Source of the DNA: Tenacibaculum lutimaris | Lineage (GTDB): Bacteria; Bacteroidota; Bacteroidia; Flavobacteriales; Flavobacteriaceae | Reading direction: 5' to 3' | DNA length: 64,000 bases | Assembly (NCBI RefSeq): GCF_003610735.1 | Contig: NZ_RAQM01000008.1 | Span: forward strand, 1-64,000 | Shown: one piece after another, positions 1 through 7,974 of the stretch | How positions within the stretch are numbered: the stretch's first letter is position 1 | Layout of the letters: each line of letters opens with the position of its first letter | The notes under the pieces: model-generated | What the model was told of the DNA's origin: nothing | Database searches by the model: none | What the model saw: the letters and a program-made list of their open reading frames with translations, nothing else | Made by a program: the position numbers and the translations under genes

Positions 1-3000
1 AGTGTAGAGTGTGATCCATCGACAAATGCACAAGCATTTAGTGATTGGTTAACAAGCTTTAGTGGAAGTGATAGTTGTGGAACAGCTATAGTAACTCATA
101 ACAGTACCGGTTTAAGTGATTTATGTGGAGGAACAGGCTCAGAAACTGTAACCTTTACGTTAACGGACGAGTGTGGAAATGATATTACGAAAGATGCAAC
201 CTTTACGATAATAGATAATACAGCACCAGTTATTGATGAAACCAATAAAAATAATATAGACATAGAATGTGGAGTAGGAGATACAGAAACTACTTTACAA
301 GATTGGTTAGATAGTAATGCAGGAGCAACAGCAACAGATAACTGTAGTAGTGTTACGTGGACTAATAATTATGGGGATGATACCTCTGTGAAATGTGACG
401 GAAGTTATATCACAGTAACATTTACAGCTACAGATGATTGTGGAAACTTTAGTACTACAACAGCGGGATATTTAATTAAAGATGAAACACCACCAACAAT
501 AACTCAGCAACCATCTGATAAGACTGTTGAGTGTGATGGGTCAGGAAATACAACAGAATTAAATAATTGGTTAGCTAGTAATGGAGGAGCAACAGCTACA
601 GATGATTGTAGTATTGTAACATGGAGTAATAATTATACAGATTTAACATACACATGTAGTTTTACAGGAGAGGTAGAGGTAATTTTTACAGCAAAAGATG
701 CCTGTGGAAATACTATTAATACTACTGCTGCTAAATTTACTATAGAAGACACAGTAGCACCAGAATTTGTGGAAACATTACCAGCAGCGGAAATCACAGT
801 AAGTTGTGATAACATTCCAGTAATGGAGACTTTAACAGCAACCGATAATTGTGATGCCTCTGTAACAGTAATTCCGAGTGAAGTAACCAGTGGAGATGAT
901 GACGCATGTGGATCAGAATACTTAATAACTAGAAAGTGGACAGTATCAGATTGTTCAGGAAATACGACAACACATATTCAGGTAATTACAGTAGAAGACA
1001 CTACAGCACCAGAATTTGTGGAAACATTACCAGCAGCAGAAATCACAGTAAGTTGTGATAACATTCCAGTAATGGAAACCTTAACAGCAACCGATAATTG
1101 TGATACTTCTGTAACAGTAATTCCGAGTGAAGTAACCAGTGGAGATGATGACGCATGTGGATCAGAATACTTAATTACTAGAAAATGGACAGTATCAGAT
1201 TGTTCAGGAAATACTACAACACATATTCAGGTAATTACAGTAGAAGACACTACAGCACCAGAATTTGTGGAGACTTTACCAGCAGCAGAAATCACAGTAA
1301 GTTGTGATAACATTCCAGTGATGGAAACCTTAACAGCAACCGATAATTGTGATGCTTTTGTAACTGTAATTCCAAGTGAAGTAACCAGTGGTGATGATGA
1401 CGCATGTGGATCAGAATACTTAATAACTAGAAAATGGACAGTATCAGATTGTTCAGGAAACACGACAACACATATTCAGGTAATTACAGTAGAAGACACT
1501 ACAGCACCAGAATTTGTGGAGACTTTACCAGCAGCAGAAATCACAGTAAGTTGTGATAACATTCCAGTAATGGAGACTTTAACAGCAACCGATAACTGTG
1601 ATGCTTCTGTAACAGTAATTCCGAGTGAAGTAACTAGTGGAGATGATGACGCATGTGGATCAGAATACTTAATAACTAGAAAGTGGACAGTATCAGATTG
1701 TTCAGGAAACACGACAACACATATTCAGGTAGTGACAGTAGAAGATACTACAGCACCAGAATTTGTAGAGGAATTACCAGCAGATGTAACAGTAAGTTGT
1801 GATGCAGTTCCAGCAGCAGTGGTTTTAACAGCAACCGATAATTGTGATACTTCCGTAACAGTAAATTACTCAGAAGAATTTACAGGACAGGACGATGAAT
1901 GTGTATCAGTATATGCAATTACAAGAACATGGACAGTACAAGATTGTGCGGGTAATACTACATCACATACTCAGGTAGTGACAATAGAAGATACAACAGC
2001 ACCAGAATTTGTAGAGGAATTACCAGCAGATGTAACAGTAAGTTGTGATGCAGTTCCAGCAGCAGTAGTTTTAACAGCAACCGATAATTGTGATACTTCT
2101 GTAACAGTAAATTACTCAGAAGAATTTACAGGACAGGATGATGAATGTGCATCAGTATATGCAATCACAAGAACATGGGAAGTACAAGATTGTGCAGGTA
2201 ACAGTACATCACATACTCAAGTTATAACAATAGAAGATAACGAAGCACCAACTTTGGTATCAACATTAGAAGATATAACAGTAGAGTGTGATAATGTTCC
2301 TGAGGTTCCAACTCTAGAGTTTACAGATAATTGTTCAGCAAACGTAACACAAACAAACTTTGAAGAAACAAGCACATTTGATGGAAGCGATAGTGACTAT
2401 ACAATAACTAGAACATGGACAGTTACAGATGACTGTGGGAATGTAGCAGACTTTACACAATATATTACAGTAACAGTTAATACATCGGTAACAGAAATAG
2501 CCGATTCTAAATGTATAGACGATGGTGAAATCAATTTAAATGATTATGTAGCTAACCCAAGTGAAGAAGGTAGTTGGGAAGTAATTCAAGGAAGTGTAAG
2601 ATTATCTGATGATGGAAGTTTCGATCCATCAGGTTTAAGTTTAGGAGATTATGTATTTACCTATACAGCACCAAATAATGGATGTTTAACGTCAACAAAA
2701 GTTACAATTAATATAAACGACGATTGTATAGTATTACCATGTGGACAAGAAGATGTGGTAATATCTAAAGCAGTAACCCCTAATGGAGATTCATGGAATG
2801 AATTCTTTGAAGTAACAGGAGTAGAATCTTGTGGATTTATAGTAAATGTGAAAATATTTAACCGTTGGGGAGCACAAGTCTTTGAGTCTAACAATTATGC
2901 CAATAATTGGAATGGAGTTTCTGATGGAACTACGTTTGGAGGGGCTAAAAGATTACCAGCTGGTACATATTACTACATTGTAATATTAGAAAATAGTGGT

Positions 3001-3042
3001 TTAAAACCATTTACAGGAGCAATTTATTTAGGAACCAAATAA
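1..3042 (+). CDS. Giant repeat adhesin, T9SS type B substrate (5' truncated by window edge)
   Basis: The reading frame is open from base 1, so only the last 1013 residues are visible and the start lies outside the window. The visible part is a string of about ten HYR/Ig-like beta-sandwich repeats of 80-90 residues, each carrying paired cysteines and DNCD or DDC motifs. It ends in a gliding-motility-associated C-terminal domain (last ~95 residues, with TPNGD, FNRWG and LPAGTYYY motifs), the type B sorting signal that directs export by the type IX secretion system. By family knowledge such proteins are surface-exposed or secreted adhesins. A PorP/SprF gene follows 11 bp downstream, the usual partner of type B substrates. 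Four central repeats are almost identical in DNA. The export class is confident; the ligand is unknown. Confidence 0.9.
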   Translation, partial: SVECDPSTNAQAFSDWLTSFSGSDSCGTAIVTHNSTGLSDLCGGTGSETVTFTLTDECGNDITKDATFTIIDNTAPVIDETNKNNIDIECGVGDTETTLQDWLDSNAGATATDNCSSVTWTNNYGDDTSVKCDGSYITVTFTATDDCGNFSTTTAGYLIKDETPPTITQQPSDKTVECDGSGNTTELNNWLASNGGATATDDCSIVTWSNNYTDLTYTCSFTGEVEVIFTAKDACGNTINTTAAKFTIEDTVAPEFVETLPAAEITVSCDNIPVMETLTATDNCDASVTVIPSEVTSGDDDACGSEYLITRKWTVSDCSGNTTTHIQVITVEDTTAPEFVETLPAAEITVSCDNIPVMETLTATDNCDTSVTVIPSEVTSGDDDACGSEYLITRKWTVSDCSGNTTTHIQVITVEDTTAPEFVETLPAAEITVSCDNIPVMETLTATDNCDAFVTVIPSEVTSGDDDACGSEYLITRKWTVSDCSGNTTTHIQVITVEDTTAPEFVETLPAAEITVSCDNIPVMETLTATDNCDASVTVIPSEVTSGDDDACGSEYLITRKWTVSDCSGNTTTHIQVVTVEDTTAPEFVEELPADVTVSCDAVPAAVVLTATDNCDTSVTVNYSEEFTGQDDECVSVYAITRTWTVQDCAGNTTSHTQVVTIEDTTAPEFVEELPADVTVSCDAVPAAVVLTATDNCDTSVTVNYSEEFTGQDDECASVYAITRTWEVQDCAGNSTSHTQVITIEDNEAPTLVSTLEDITVECDNVPEVPTLEFTDNCSANVTQTNFEETSTFDGSDSDYTITRTWTVTDDCGNVADFTQYITVTVNTSVTEIADSKCIDDGEINLNDYVANPSEEGSWEVIQGSVRLSDDGSFDPSGLSLGDYVFTYTAPNNGCLTSTKVTININDDCIVLPCGQEDVVISKAVTPNGDSWNEFFEVTGVESCGFIVNVKIFNRWGAQVFESNNYANNWNGVSDGTTFGGAKRLPAGTYYYIVILENSGLKPFTGAIYLGTK
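745..2472 (+). repeat. Tandem repeats in adhesin gene: four 249-bp units, two 246-bp units, one diverged unit
   Basis: Units begin at 745, 994, 1243 and 1492 (249 bp, 83 codons each), then 1741 and 1987 (246 bp), then a diverged unit at 2233. Each starts with the codons for EDT(T/V)APEF. The first four differ from each other at only a few residues (for example CDAS, CDTS, CDAF at the same place), and the two 246-bp units form a second, near-identical class. Such homogeneity points to recent duplication or gene conversion, and these copies can expand or contract. Confidence 0.93.
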
Positions 3043-3053
3043 TATTATTAGCT

Positions 3054-3992
3054 ATGAACCATAATTACAGAATATTACAAGCAATTGTTGTGTTACTATT
3101 TGCAGGTATTTTTACCGTACAATCACAACAGTTACCGCAATTTACTCAATACATGTATAACACAATTTCCATAAACCCCGCTTATGCAGGTAGTAGAGAA
3201 GTGTTAAGTATTGTTGGGTTGCATAGAAGTCAGTGGGCAGGATTAGATAGAGCACCAGAAACGCAAACCTTATCTGTTCACTCACCTCTAAGGAATGATA
3301 AAATCGGTCTAGGCTTATCGTTTATTAACGATAAGCTTGGATACGAAAAGTTTACCTATTTGTACGGAGATTTTTCTTACACTATTAAACTAAATAGTAC
3401 CGTAAAATTAGCCTTTGGTCTTAAAGCAGGTTTTACTCAATATAATATTGATGATGCTTTAATAGCTGCTGAACCATCTGATCCGGGTATCTCAGGAATT
3501 CAAAATAGGTGGGAACCTAATATAGGTAGTGGGGTACTGATGCACACCAACAAATGGTATGTGGGATTATCAGCTCCTAGATTATTAAATATTGACCATA
3601 ATGACTTAGAAATTAATGGAGTGAATTATGGAGTTGTAGATAAGGTGAGTTATTACTTAACAGGAGGTTATGTGTTTGATTTAAGCGATAATGTAAAATT
3701 TAAACCAGCAACTTTAATTAAAGCAACAAACGGAGCTCCTTTATCGTATGATATTACAGCAAACTTTTTATTCAATGAAAAATTTTGGTTAGGAGGTTCG
3801 TATAGAATTAATGAAGATACAGGAGCTTTAGGAGCATTAGTAGATTTTCAAGTATCACGACAGTTCCGAGTAGGTTATGCGTATGAATACCCATTATCAG
3901 ATATTAATCAGTATTCAAATGGAACACACGAAATACTATTGATGTTTGAATTGCATAAAGTAAATAGAGTTAAATCTCCTAGATATTTTTAA
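3054..3992 (+). CDS. PorP/SprF family type IX secretion outer-membrane protein
   Basis: This 312-residue protein has a cleavable signal peptide (first ~24 residues, ending near VQSQQ) and the family hallmark near the N-terminus: QFTQYMYNTISINPAYAG followed by an SQW motif. The rest is amphipathic beta strand, as expected of a 14-strand-type outer-membrane barrel, ending in a family-typical YEYPLSD...HEI segment. PorP/SprF proteins attach to, or help secrete, T9SS substrates with type B C-terminal signals. The gene follows the adhesin by 11 bp and precedes the OmpA gene by 11 bp, so the three are probably one operon. The family is confident; specificity for the upstream adhesin is inferred from adjacency. 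Confidence 0.93.
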   Translation: MNHNYRILQAIVVLLFAGIFTVQSQQLPQFTQYMYNTISINPAYAGSREVLSIVGLHRSQWAGLDRAPETQTLSVHSPLRNDKIGLGLSFINDKLGYEKFTYLYGDFSYTIKLNSTVKLAFGLKAGFTQYNIDDALIAAEPSDPGISGIQNRWEPNIGSGVLMHTNKWYVGLSAPRLLNIDHNDLEINGVNYGVVDKVSYYLTGGYVFDLSDNVKFKPATLIKATNGAPLSYDITANFLFNEKFWLGGSYRINEDTGALGALVDFQVSRQFRVGYAYEYPLSDINQYSNGTHEILLMFELHKVNRVKSPRYF

Positions 3993-4003
3993 AAAGCATA
4001 GTT

Positions 4004-5893
4004 ATGAAGACAAAAATTACACTTTTAATCTTAATTTTTTCATTCTCTTATTCATTTTCTCAGAAAAGAGTAGCAGATAAGTTCTTTAGGGATTATGCTT
4101 ATGTAAAAGCAGCTGAATTTTATGAAAGCGCAGTGAAAAAAGGAGATAGTACTACATATACGTTAGCAAGACTTGGTGATTGCTATTATAACAATTCAGA
4201 TTCAAAAAAAGCAGCTCATTGGTATCAATTAGCATCAGAAAGTGAAGAAGGGTTGAGTAATGAAAATATTCATAGATACGTACAAGTATTAAGAAGTATT
4301 GGTGAATATGAAAAAGCAGATGAATGGTTACAAAAATTACCTGACGCTAAAGGGAGTTTATCAAAAGAAGATTATGAAAAACTCATAACCTTAAATAATG
4401 ATACGATTAATATCTATAATCTAGAGGTAAATACTAAAAACTCGGATTTTGGACCTTATGTAACAGGAAATAAATTTGTTTTTTCATCAGCAAAAAACAA
4501 TGAAGGCAAAATTTATGAATGGAATAATGAGCCTTATTTAGATTTATATGAAGCGAAAATAAATGTAGAGAATGGAATAAAAACTATAGAAGATGTAGTG
4601 CCAATTACATCCTCAAAAATTAACACAAGTTTTCATGAATCAAGTGTAGCTATTACAAAAGATGGTACCACAATGTACTTTACCAGAAATAACTTAAACA
4701 AAAGAGATAAGTTAGATTATGATAAAGAAGGAACATCTCACTTAAAAATATATAAAGCTACATTGATTAATGGGCAATGGGATAATATTGAAGAACCATC
4801 ATTTAATGATGAAGTATATTCAAGCGGACACCCTGCATTAAGTCCAGATGAAAAAACACTGTATTTTACGTCAGATAGACCTGGAGGATATGGTTTTACT
4901 GATATTTATAAAGTTGCTATTTTATCAGATGGAACTTATGGAGATCCAGTAAATATGGGTAATAAAATTAATACTATTGGTAGAGAAATGTTTCCTTTTG
5001 TAGCAAAAGATTACACACTATATTTTTCTTCAGATGGATATGCAAATTTAGGACTGTTAGATATTTATAAGTCTAGCTTATTAAATAATAACTCATCAGA
5101 AGTAAAAAACTTAGGAGCACCTTTTAATAGTGGTTATGACGACTTTGCCTTCTTTTTAAATGAAGATAATAAAACAGGATATTTTTCATCAAACAGACCA
5201 GGAGGTAAAGGACATGATGATATATATAGCTTCGAAAAATGTAAGCAGTTTATTTCAGGAAAAGTATTTGATAAAAAAACAAATGAGCTATTGGCAGATG
5301 CGTTAGTAGAACTAGTTGATGCTACAGGAAAAGTGTTAGAAAAAATTACAACACAAGCAGATGGATCTTACTTTTTTGAAGTTAATTGTGGAAAGAAATA
5401 TGTTCTCAGAGGATCAAAAAATGATTATAAAGATGATTTAAAAGACGTATTAACGACAAATGAAGATAATAAGAATATAGAGCTAGATTTGTATTTAACA
5501 CCTTTAATCATAGGTAATGAAATAGTAATTGATCCTATCTTCTTTGATTTTGATAAATGGAATATCAGACCAGATGCTGCTTATGAGTTAGAGCATATAG
5601 TAAGAGTGTTAAAAAATAATCCGAAAATGATTATTAAGATAGAAGCTCATACCGATAGTCGGGGAAGTGATAGTTATAACGAAATTTTATCAGATAAGAG
5701 AGCTAAATCTACTAGAGATTATATTTTCTCAAGAGATATAGACACCAATAGAATAGAAAGTGCTATTGGTTATGGAGAAAAGCAATTAGTAAACAAATGT
5801 TCTAACGGTGTTTCTTGTACAGAAGAGGAACATCAAGAAAATAGACGATCAAAGTTTATAATCATTAATGATTATAAAAGTGAAAATAAGTAA
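4004..5893 (+). CDS. PorE-like OmpA family protein (TPR, PD40 propeller, carboxypeptidase-regulatory, OmpA)
   Basis: The 629 residues show, in order: a signal peptide (1-~19), TPR-like helices (~25-100), a PD40/WD40-type propeller (~145-410, with SPDEKTLYFTSDRPGG and SSNRPGGKGHDDIY blades), a carboxypeptidase-regulatory-like beta-sandwich (~415-490, beginning ISGKVFDKKTNELL) and a C-terminal OmpA peptidoglycan-binding domain (~510-629, with FFDFDKWNIRPDA, HTDSRGSD and SDKRAKS). This is the architecture of PorE, which links the type IX machinery to peptidoglycan. Genes of this shape commonly sit after PorP/SprF, as here. It is probably a periplasmic protein held near the outer membrane. Whether it is the core PorE or a locus-specific paralogue cannot be told from this window. 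Confidence 0.88.
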   Translation: MKTKITLLILIFSFSYSFSQKRVADKFFRDYAYVKAAEFYESAVKKGDSTTYTLARLGDCYYNNSDSKKAAHWYQLASESEEGLSNENIHRYVQVLRSIGEYEKADEWLQKLPDAKGSLSKEDYEKLITLNNDTINIYNLEVNTKNSDFGPYVTGNKFVFSSAKNNEGKIYEWNNEPYLDLYEAKINVENGIKTIEDVVPITSSKINTSFHESSVAITKDGTTMYFTRNNLNKRDKLDYDKEGTSHLKIYKATLINGQWDNIEEPSFNDEVYSSGHPALSPDEKTLYFTSDRPGGYGFTDIYKVAILSDGTYGDPVNMGNKINTIGREMFPFVAKDYTLYFSSDGYANLGLLDIYKSSLLNNNSSEVKNLGAPFNSGYDDFAFFLNEDNKTGYFSSNRPGGKGHDDIYSFEKCKQFISGKVFDKKTNELLADALVELVDATGKVLEKITTQADGSYFFEVNCGKKYVLRGSKNDYKDDLKDVLTTNEDNKNIELDLYLTPLIIGNEIVIDPIFFDFDKWNIRPDAAYELEHIVRVLKNNPKMIIKIEAHTDSRGSDSYNEILSDKRAKSTRDYIFSRDIDTNRIESAIGYGEKQLVNKCSNGVSCTEEEHQENRRSKFIIINDYKSENK

Positions 5894-6089
5894 TTAGTCT
5901 CCCGTAGAGTAGTTTTCTTTTGCCCTGATTCAATCTCGCACATTGAATTGGGGTTTTTTTATTTTTTTTCACTATTATCTTAATGATTATAAAAGTGAAA
6001 ATAAGTAATTAGTCTTCCGTATAGTAGTTTTCTTTTGCTCTGATTCAATCTCGCACATTGAATTGAGGTTTTATTTTCTTCACTATTGT
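5866..6089. repeat. Tandem duplication of the 115-bp intergenic region
   Basis: Copy 1 is 5866-5980 and copy 2 is 5981 to about 6089, offset by exactly 115 bp. The unit begins inside the last codons of the OmpA gene (NDYKSENK plus stop), carries a terminator-like hairpin, and ends with CACTATT, which in copy 2 contains the stop codon of the opposing CAP gene. The copies differ by a handful of substitutions and small indels, so the event is not brand new. The repeated DYKSENK codons in copy 2 are non-coding debris. Confidence 0.92.
5923..5962 (+). terminator. Rho-independent terminator after the adhesin-PorP-OmpA operon
   Basis: A 12-bp stem pairs 5923-5934 with 5942-5953 (two G-U pairs, otherwise Watson-Crick) around a 7-base loop and is followed by seven T. 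A second, weaker version (one mismatch at the base) lies 115 bp downstream in the duplicated copy. Confidence 0.75.
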
Positions 6090-6574
6090 TTTACAAAGAT
6101 GTTGGTAAAATACCATTTACCATCAACACTTTTTTCAGCAGTAATGTCAAAATGAGTGAAGTCACCTTCAATATTTTTCTTGTGACCATCACTTTTAACC
6201 CATGCATTTACAACAGATTCAGCTGTTGAATAACCGTAAGCTACATTTTCAGCAACACTTACAGCGCTAGCATTTTGCGTTAAGTACTCTTTGCGTTGGT
6301 AAAAAAAGTCATGAGAAACCTCATTCTTTTCAATCATATAGTTGGTATGATTGTTAGTTTGTGATTTAATAACTTCTAATTTACTTAATGAAGAAAAACC
6401 ATTATTAACTCTATAGTTATTAATAAGGGTCAAAATGTCCGATTCTATTGATTTTTCACTTACTGTAATTGACATTTCAGGGTTGTTGTCAACTATTTCA
6501 GTTTCATTAGACGAACAAGACGTCAATATTAGTGCACAACAAAGCACTAATAACTTGAGGGGGTAGTTATTCAT
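6083..6574 (-). CDS. CAP (SCP/PR-1-like) domain lipoprotein
   Basis: The 163-residue product starts with a lipoprotein signal whose likely acylated Cys is residue 20 (LILTSC). Residues ~45-163 match a CAP domain: ILTLINNYRVNNGFSSL at the start, SHDFF in the middle, AENVAYGYSTAESVVNAWVKS and then DGHKKNIEG near the end. Bacterial CAP lipoproteins are common on flavobacterial surfaces, but their activity is mostly undefined. The His of SHDFF and the GHKKNI motif are the conserved pocket positions. Its stop codon lies inside copy 2 of the intergenic duplication, facing the OmpA gene. The family is confident and the function unknown. Confidence 0.85.
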   Translation of the reverse strand: MNNYPLKLLVLCCALILTSCSSNETEIVDNNPEMSITVSEKSIESDILTLINNYRVNNGFSSLSKLEVIKSQTNNHTNYMIEKNEVSHDFFYQRKEYLTQNASAVSVAENVAYGYSTAESVVNAWVKSDGHKKNIEGDFTHFDITAEKSVDGKWYFTNIFVKQ

Positions 6575-6684
6575 GATTAGGGGGTTAAGGGGTTAATCAA
6601 AAAACTTGCTAAATATATGTTAAAAAACCAATTAAAAGCAAATTTCAGGTGCTTTAAGTAAATAAAAAGGGTGTTTTTCCTGTG

Positions 6685-7122
6685 TTATATAGCTTGCTTG
6701 ATAAAGTCTTCATACTCATAAAAAAACAGTTCAAACTGTGTCATAGTTTCAACATAAAATTCATAGCAATCTCGCCAAGTATCTTTATTATGGATGCTAA
6801 ATTTTTTATCAAAAGGAACGTAAATTCTTCGGATAATTTTATGATTGTCTAACTCAAAATTATCATCGTAGATTACTTCTGGTAAATACTCACTTTCTAG
6901 TATTTTTTTTAAAGAAAGTAATTGATCATAAAGTAGTTCATTAGCAACATCTTCAGGGTGTTCAAAATCTAAACATACTGAAGCTTTTTTTCTGTCAGCT
7001 TGAAATTTAAAAGCAAACCCTTTTATTTTAGTATTATACAACAACCATTTTCTTGGAAAAGATTTTCCAAAGCTTGTCCAAAATTCTTTACGTAACCGGG
7101 CAGATTCTTCTTTACTAAACAC
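6685..7122 (-). CDS. DUF4268 domain-containing protein
   Basis: This 145-residue soluble protein has no signal peptide. It matches my recollection of the DUF4268 family: KEFWTSFGKSFPRKWLLYNT near the N-terminus, then KASVCLDFEH, and a C-terminal aromatic-rich helix (WRDCYEFYVETMTQFELFF). In other bacteria this fold can be the C-terminal part of restriction-type or PD-(D/E)XK-like proteins, but here it stands alone and no nuclease motif is evident, so no activity is assigned. It lies 41 bp downstream of miaE on the same strand and may be cotranscribed with it. Confidence 0.75.
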   Translation of the reverse strand: MFSKEESARLRKEFWTSFGKSFPRKWLLYNTKIKGFAFKFQADRKKASVCLDFEHPEDVANELLYDQLLSLKKILESEYLPEVIYDDNFELDNHKIIRRIYVPFDKKFSIHNKDTWRDCYEFYVETMTQFELFFYEYEDFIKQAI

Positions 7123-7163
7123 TTACTTAAGATATTTATTTAAAATTGTTTGCAGTTTATTTA

Positions 7164-7745
7164 TTATCCGTGAACTCTTGCTTCTTTTCCTCTTTCGCAC
7201 ATCATTTTAGCTTCAAAAGCTAATAAATTGTTCCATTTTTCATCAACAAGCTCACGATCCATATATTGACGGGCATATCCTAAAAATAAGGTGTAGTGAT
7301 TTGCTTCTGAAACCATCAAATCTAAATAAAACTTAGAAAGCTCTTCATCTTCCATATTATCTGCAAAAACCTTAAAACGTTCACAGCTACGAGCTTCAAT
7401 TAATGCAGCAACTAACAAGCGTTGTATTAGGGCTTCAGTTCTGTCTTTAGTATGTGGAAAAAACTTTTGTAATCGTTGAGCGTAATCATTTTTACTTGCT
7501 TGCCCTAAAACCATTCCTCGTTCAACCATTAAATTGTGTACCATTCTAAAATGTTCCATTTCTTCAATGGCAATATCACTCATATCTTTAACAAGTTCAG
7601 TTTCCTCTGAATAGTTGATGATAATTGACACAGCATTAGAAGCAGCTTTTTGTTCAGCAAAAGCATGATCGGTTAATAATTGTTCTAATCCGTTTTTAGC
7701 AACTTCAACCCATGAAGTTTTTGTGTCAAATTGTAGTCCAAGCAT
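7164..7745 (-). CDS. miaE: tRNA-(ms2io6A) hydroxylase MiaE-like diiron enzyme
   Basis: The 193-residue all-helical protein carries a ferritin-like diiron site: Glu31, an ExxH pair at 62-65 (EEMEH), Glu117 (LIEARSCERF) and a second ExxH at 147-150 (SEANHY). MiaE hydroxylates the isopentenyl group of 2-methylthio-N6-isopentenyladenosine at position 37 of tRNAs reading UNN codons. The size and the LIEARSCERF segment are characteristic of the family. A TAnnTTTA promoter-like box lies just upstream. That the substrate is tRNA is taken from the family, not shown by the sequence. Confidence 0.9.
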   Translation of the reverse strand: MLGLQFDTKTSWVEVAKNGLEQLLTDHAFAEQKAASNAVSIIINYSEETELVKDMSDIAIEEMEHFRMVHNLMVERGMVLGQASKNDYAQRLQKFFPHTKDRTEALIQRLLVAALIEARSCERFKVFADNMEDEELSKFYLDLMVSEANHYTLFLGYARQYMDRELVDEKWNNLLAFEAKMMCERGKEARVHG

Positions 7746-7763
7746 AATGTTTTATTGAGACTG

Positions 7764-7771
7764 TAAAAGTA
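7764..7771 (-). promoter_or_regulatory. Probable -7 box for miaE
   Basis: Read on the minus strand this is TACTTTTA, one mismatch from the Bacteroidetes TAnnTTTG box, 18 bp upstream of the miaE start codon. Confidence 0.4.
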
Positions 7772-7974
7772 AAAAATATAAAAACGAATTGTGTAATAAA
7801 TAGCTTAAAAATAGCTAGCTTTGTTATTAAAAAATTCTCTTAGAAAATTGCTGATTAATACCGATTCTAATTACGGATACTAAACAAATTGCTACAAATT
7901 CTAAATAGATCATCTTTTAAAAAGATTTTTCAGTAGTTTTATAAAGAATAGAGAAAGTTAAAACTTCAAAAAAA

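Noticed and set aside
1227..1712. Two antisense open frames of 78 codons in the adhesin repeats
   Set aside because: They are copies of the same shadow frame produced by the 249-bp repeats and contain no start context or known domain.
5981..6005. Second copy of the OmpA C-terminal codons as a coding region
   Set aside because: It has no start and is out of any gene; it is debris of the intergenic duplication.
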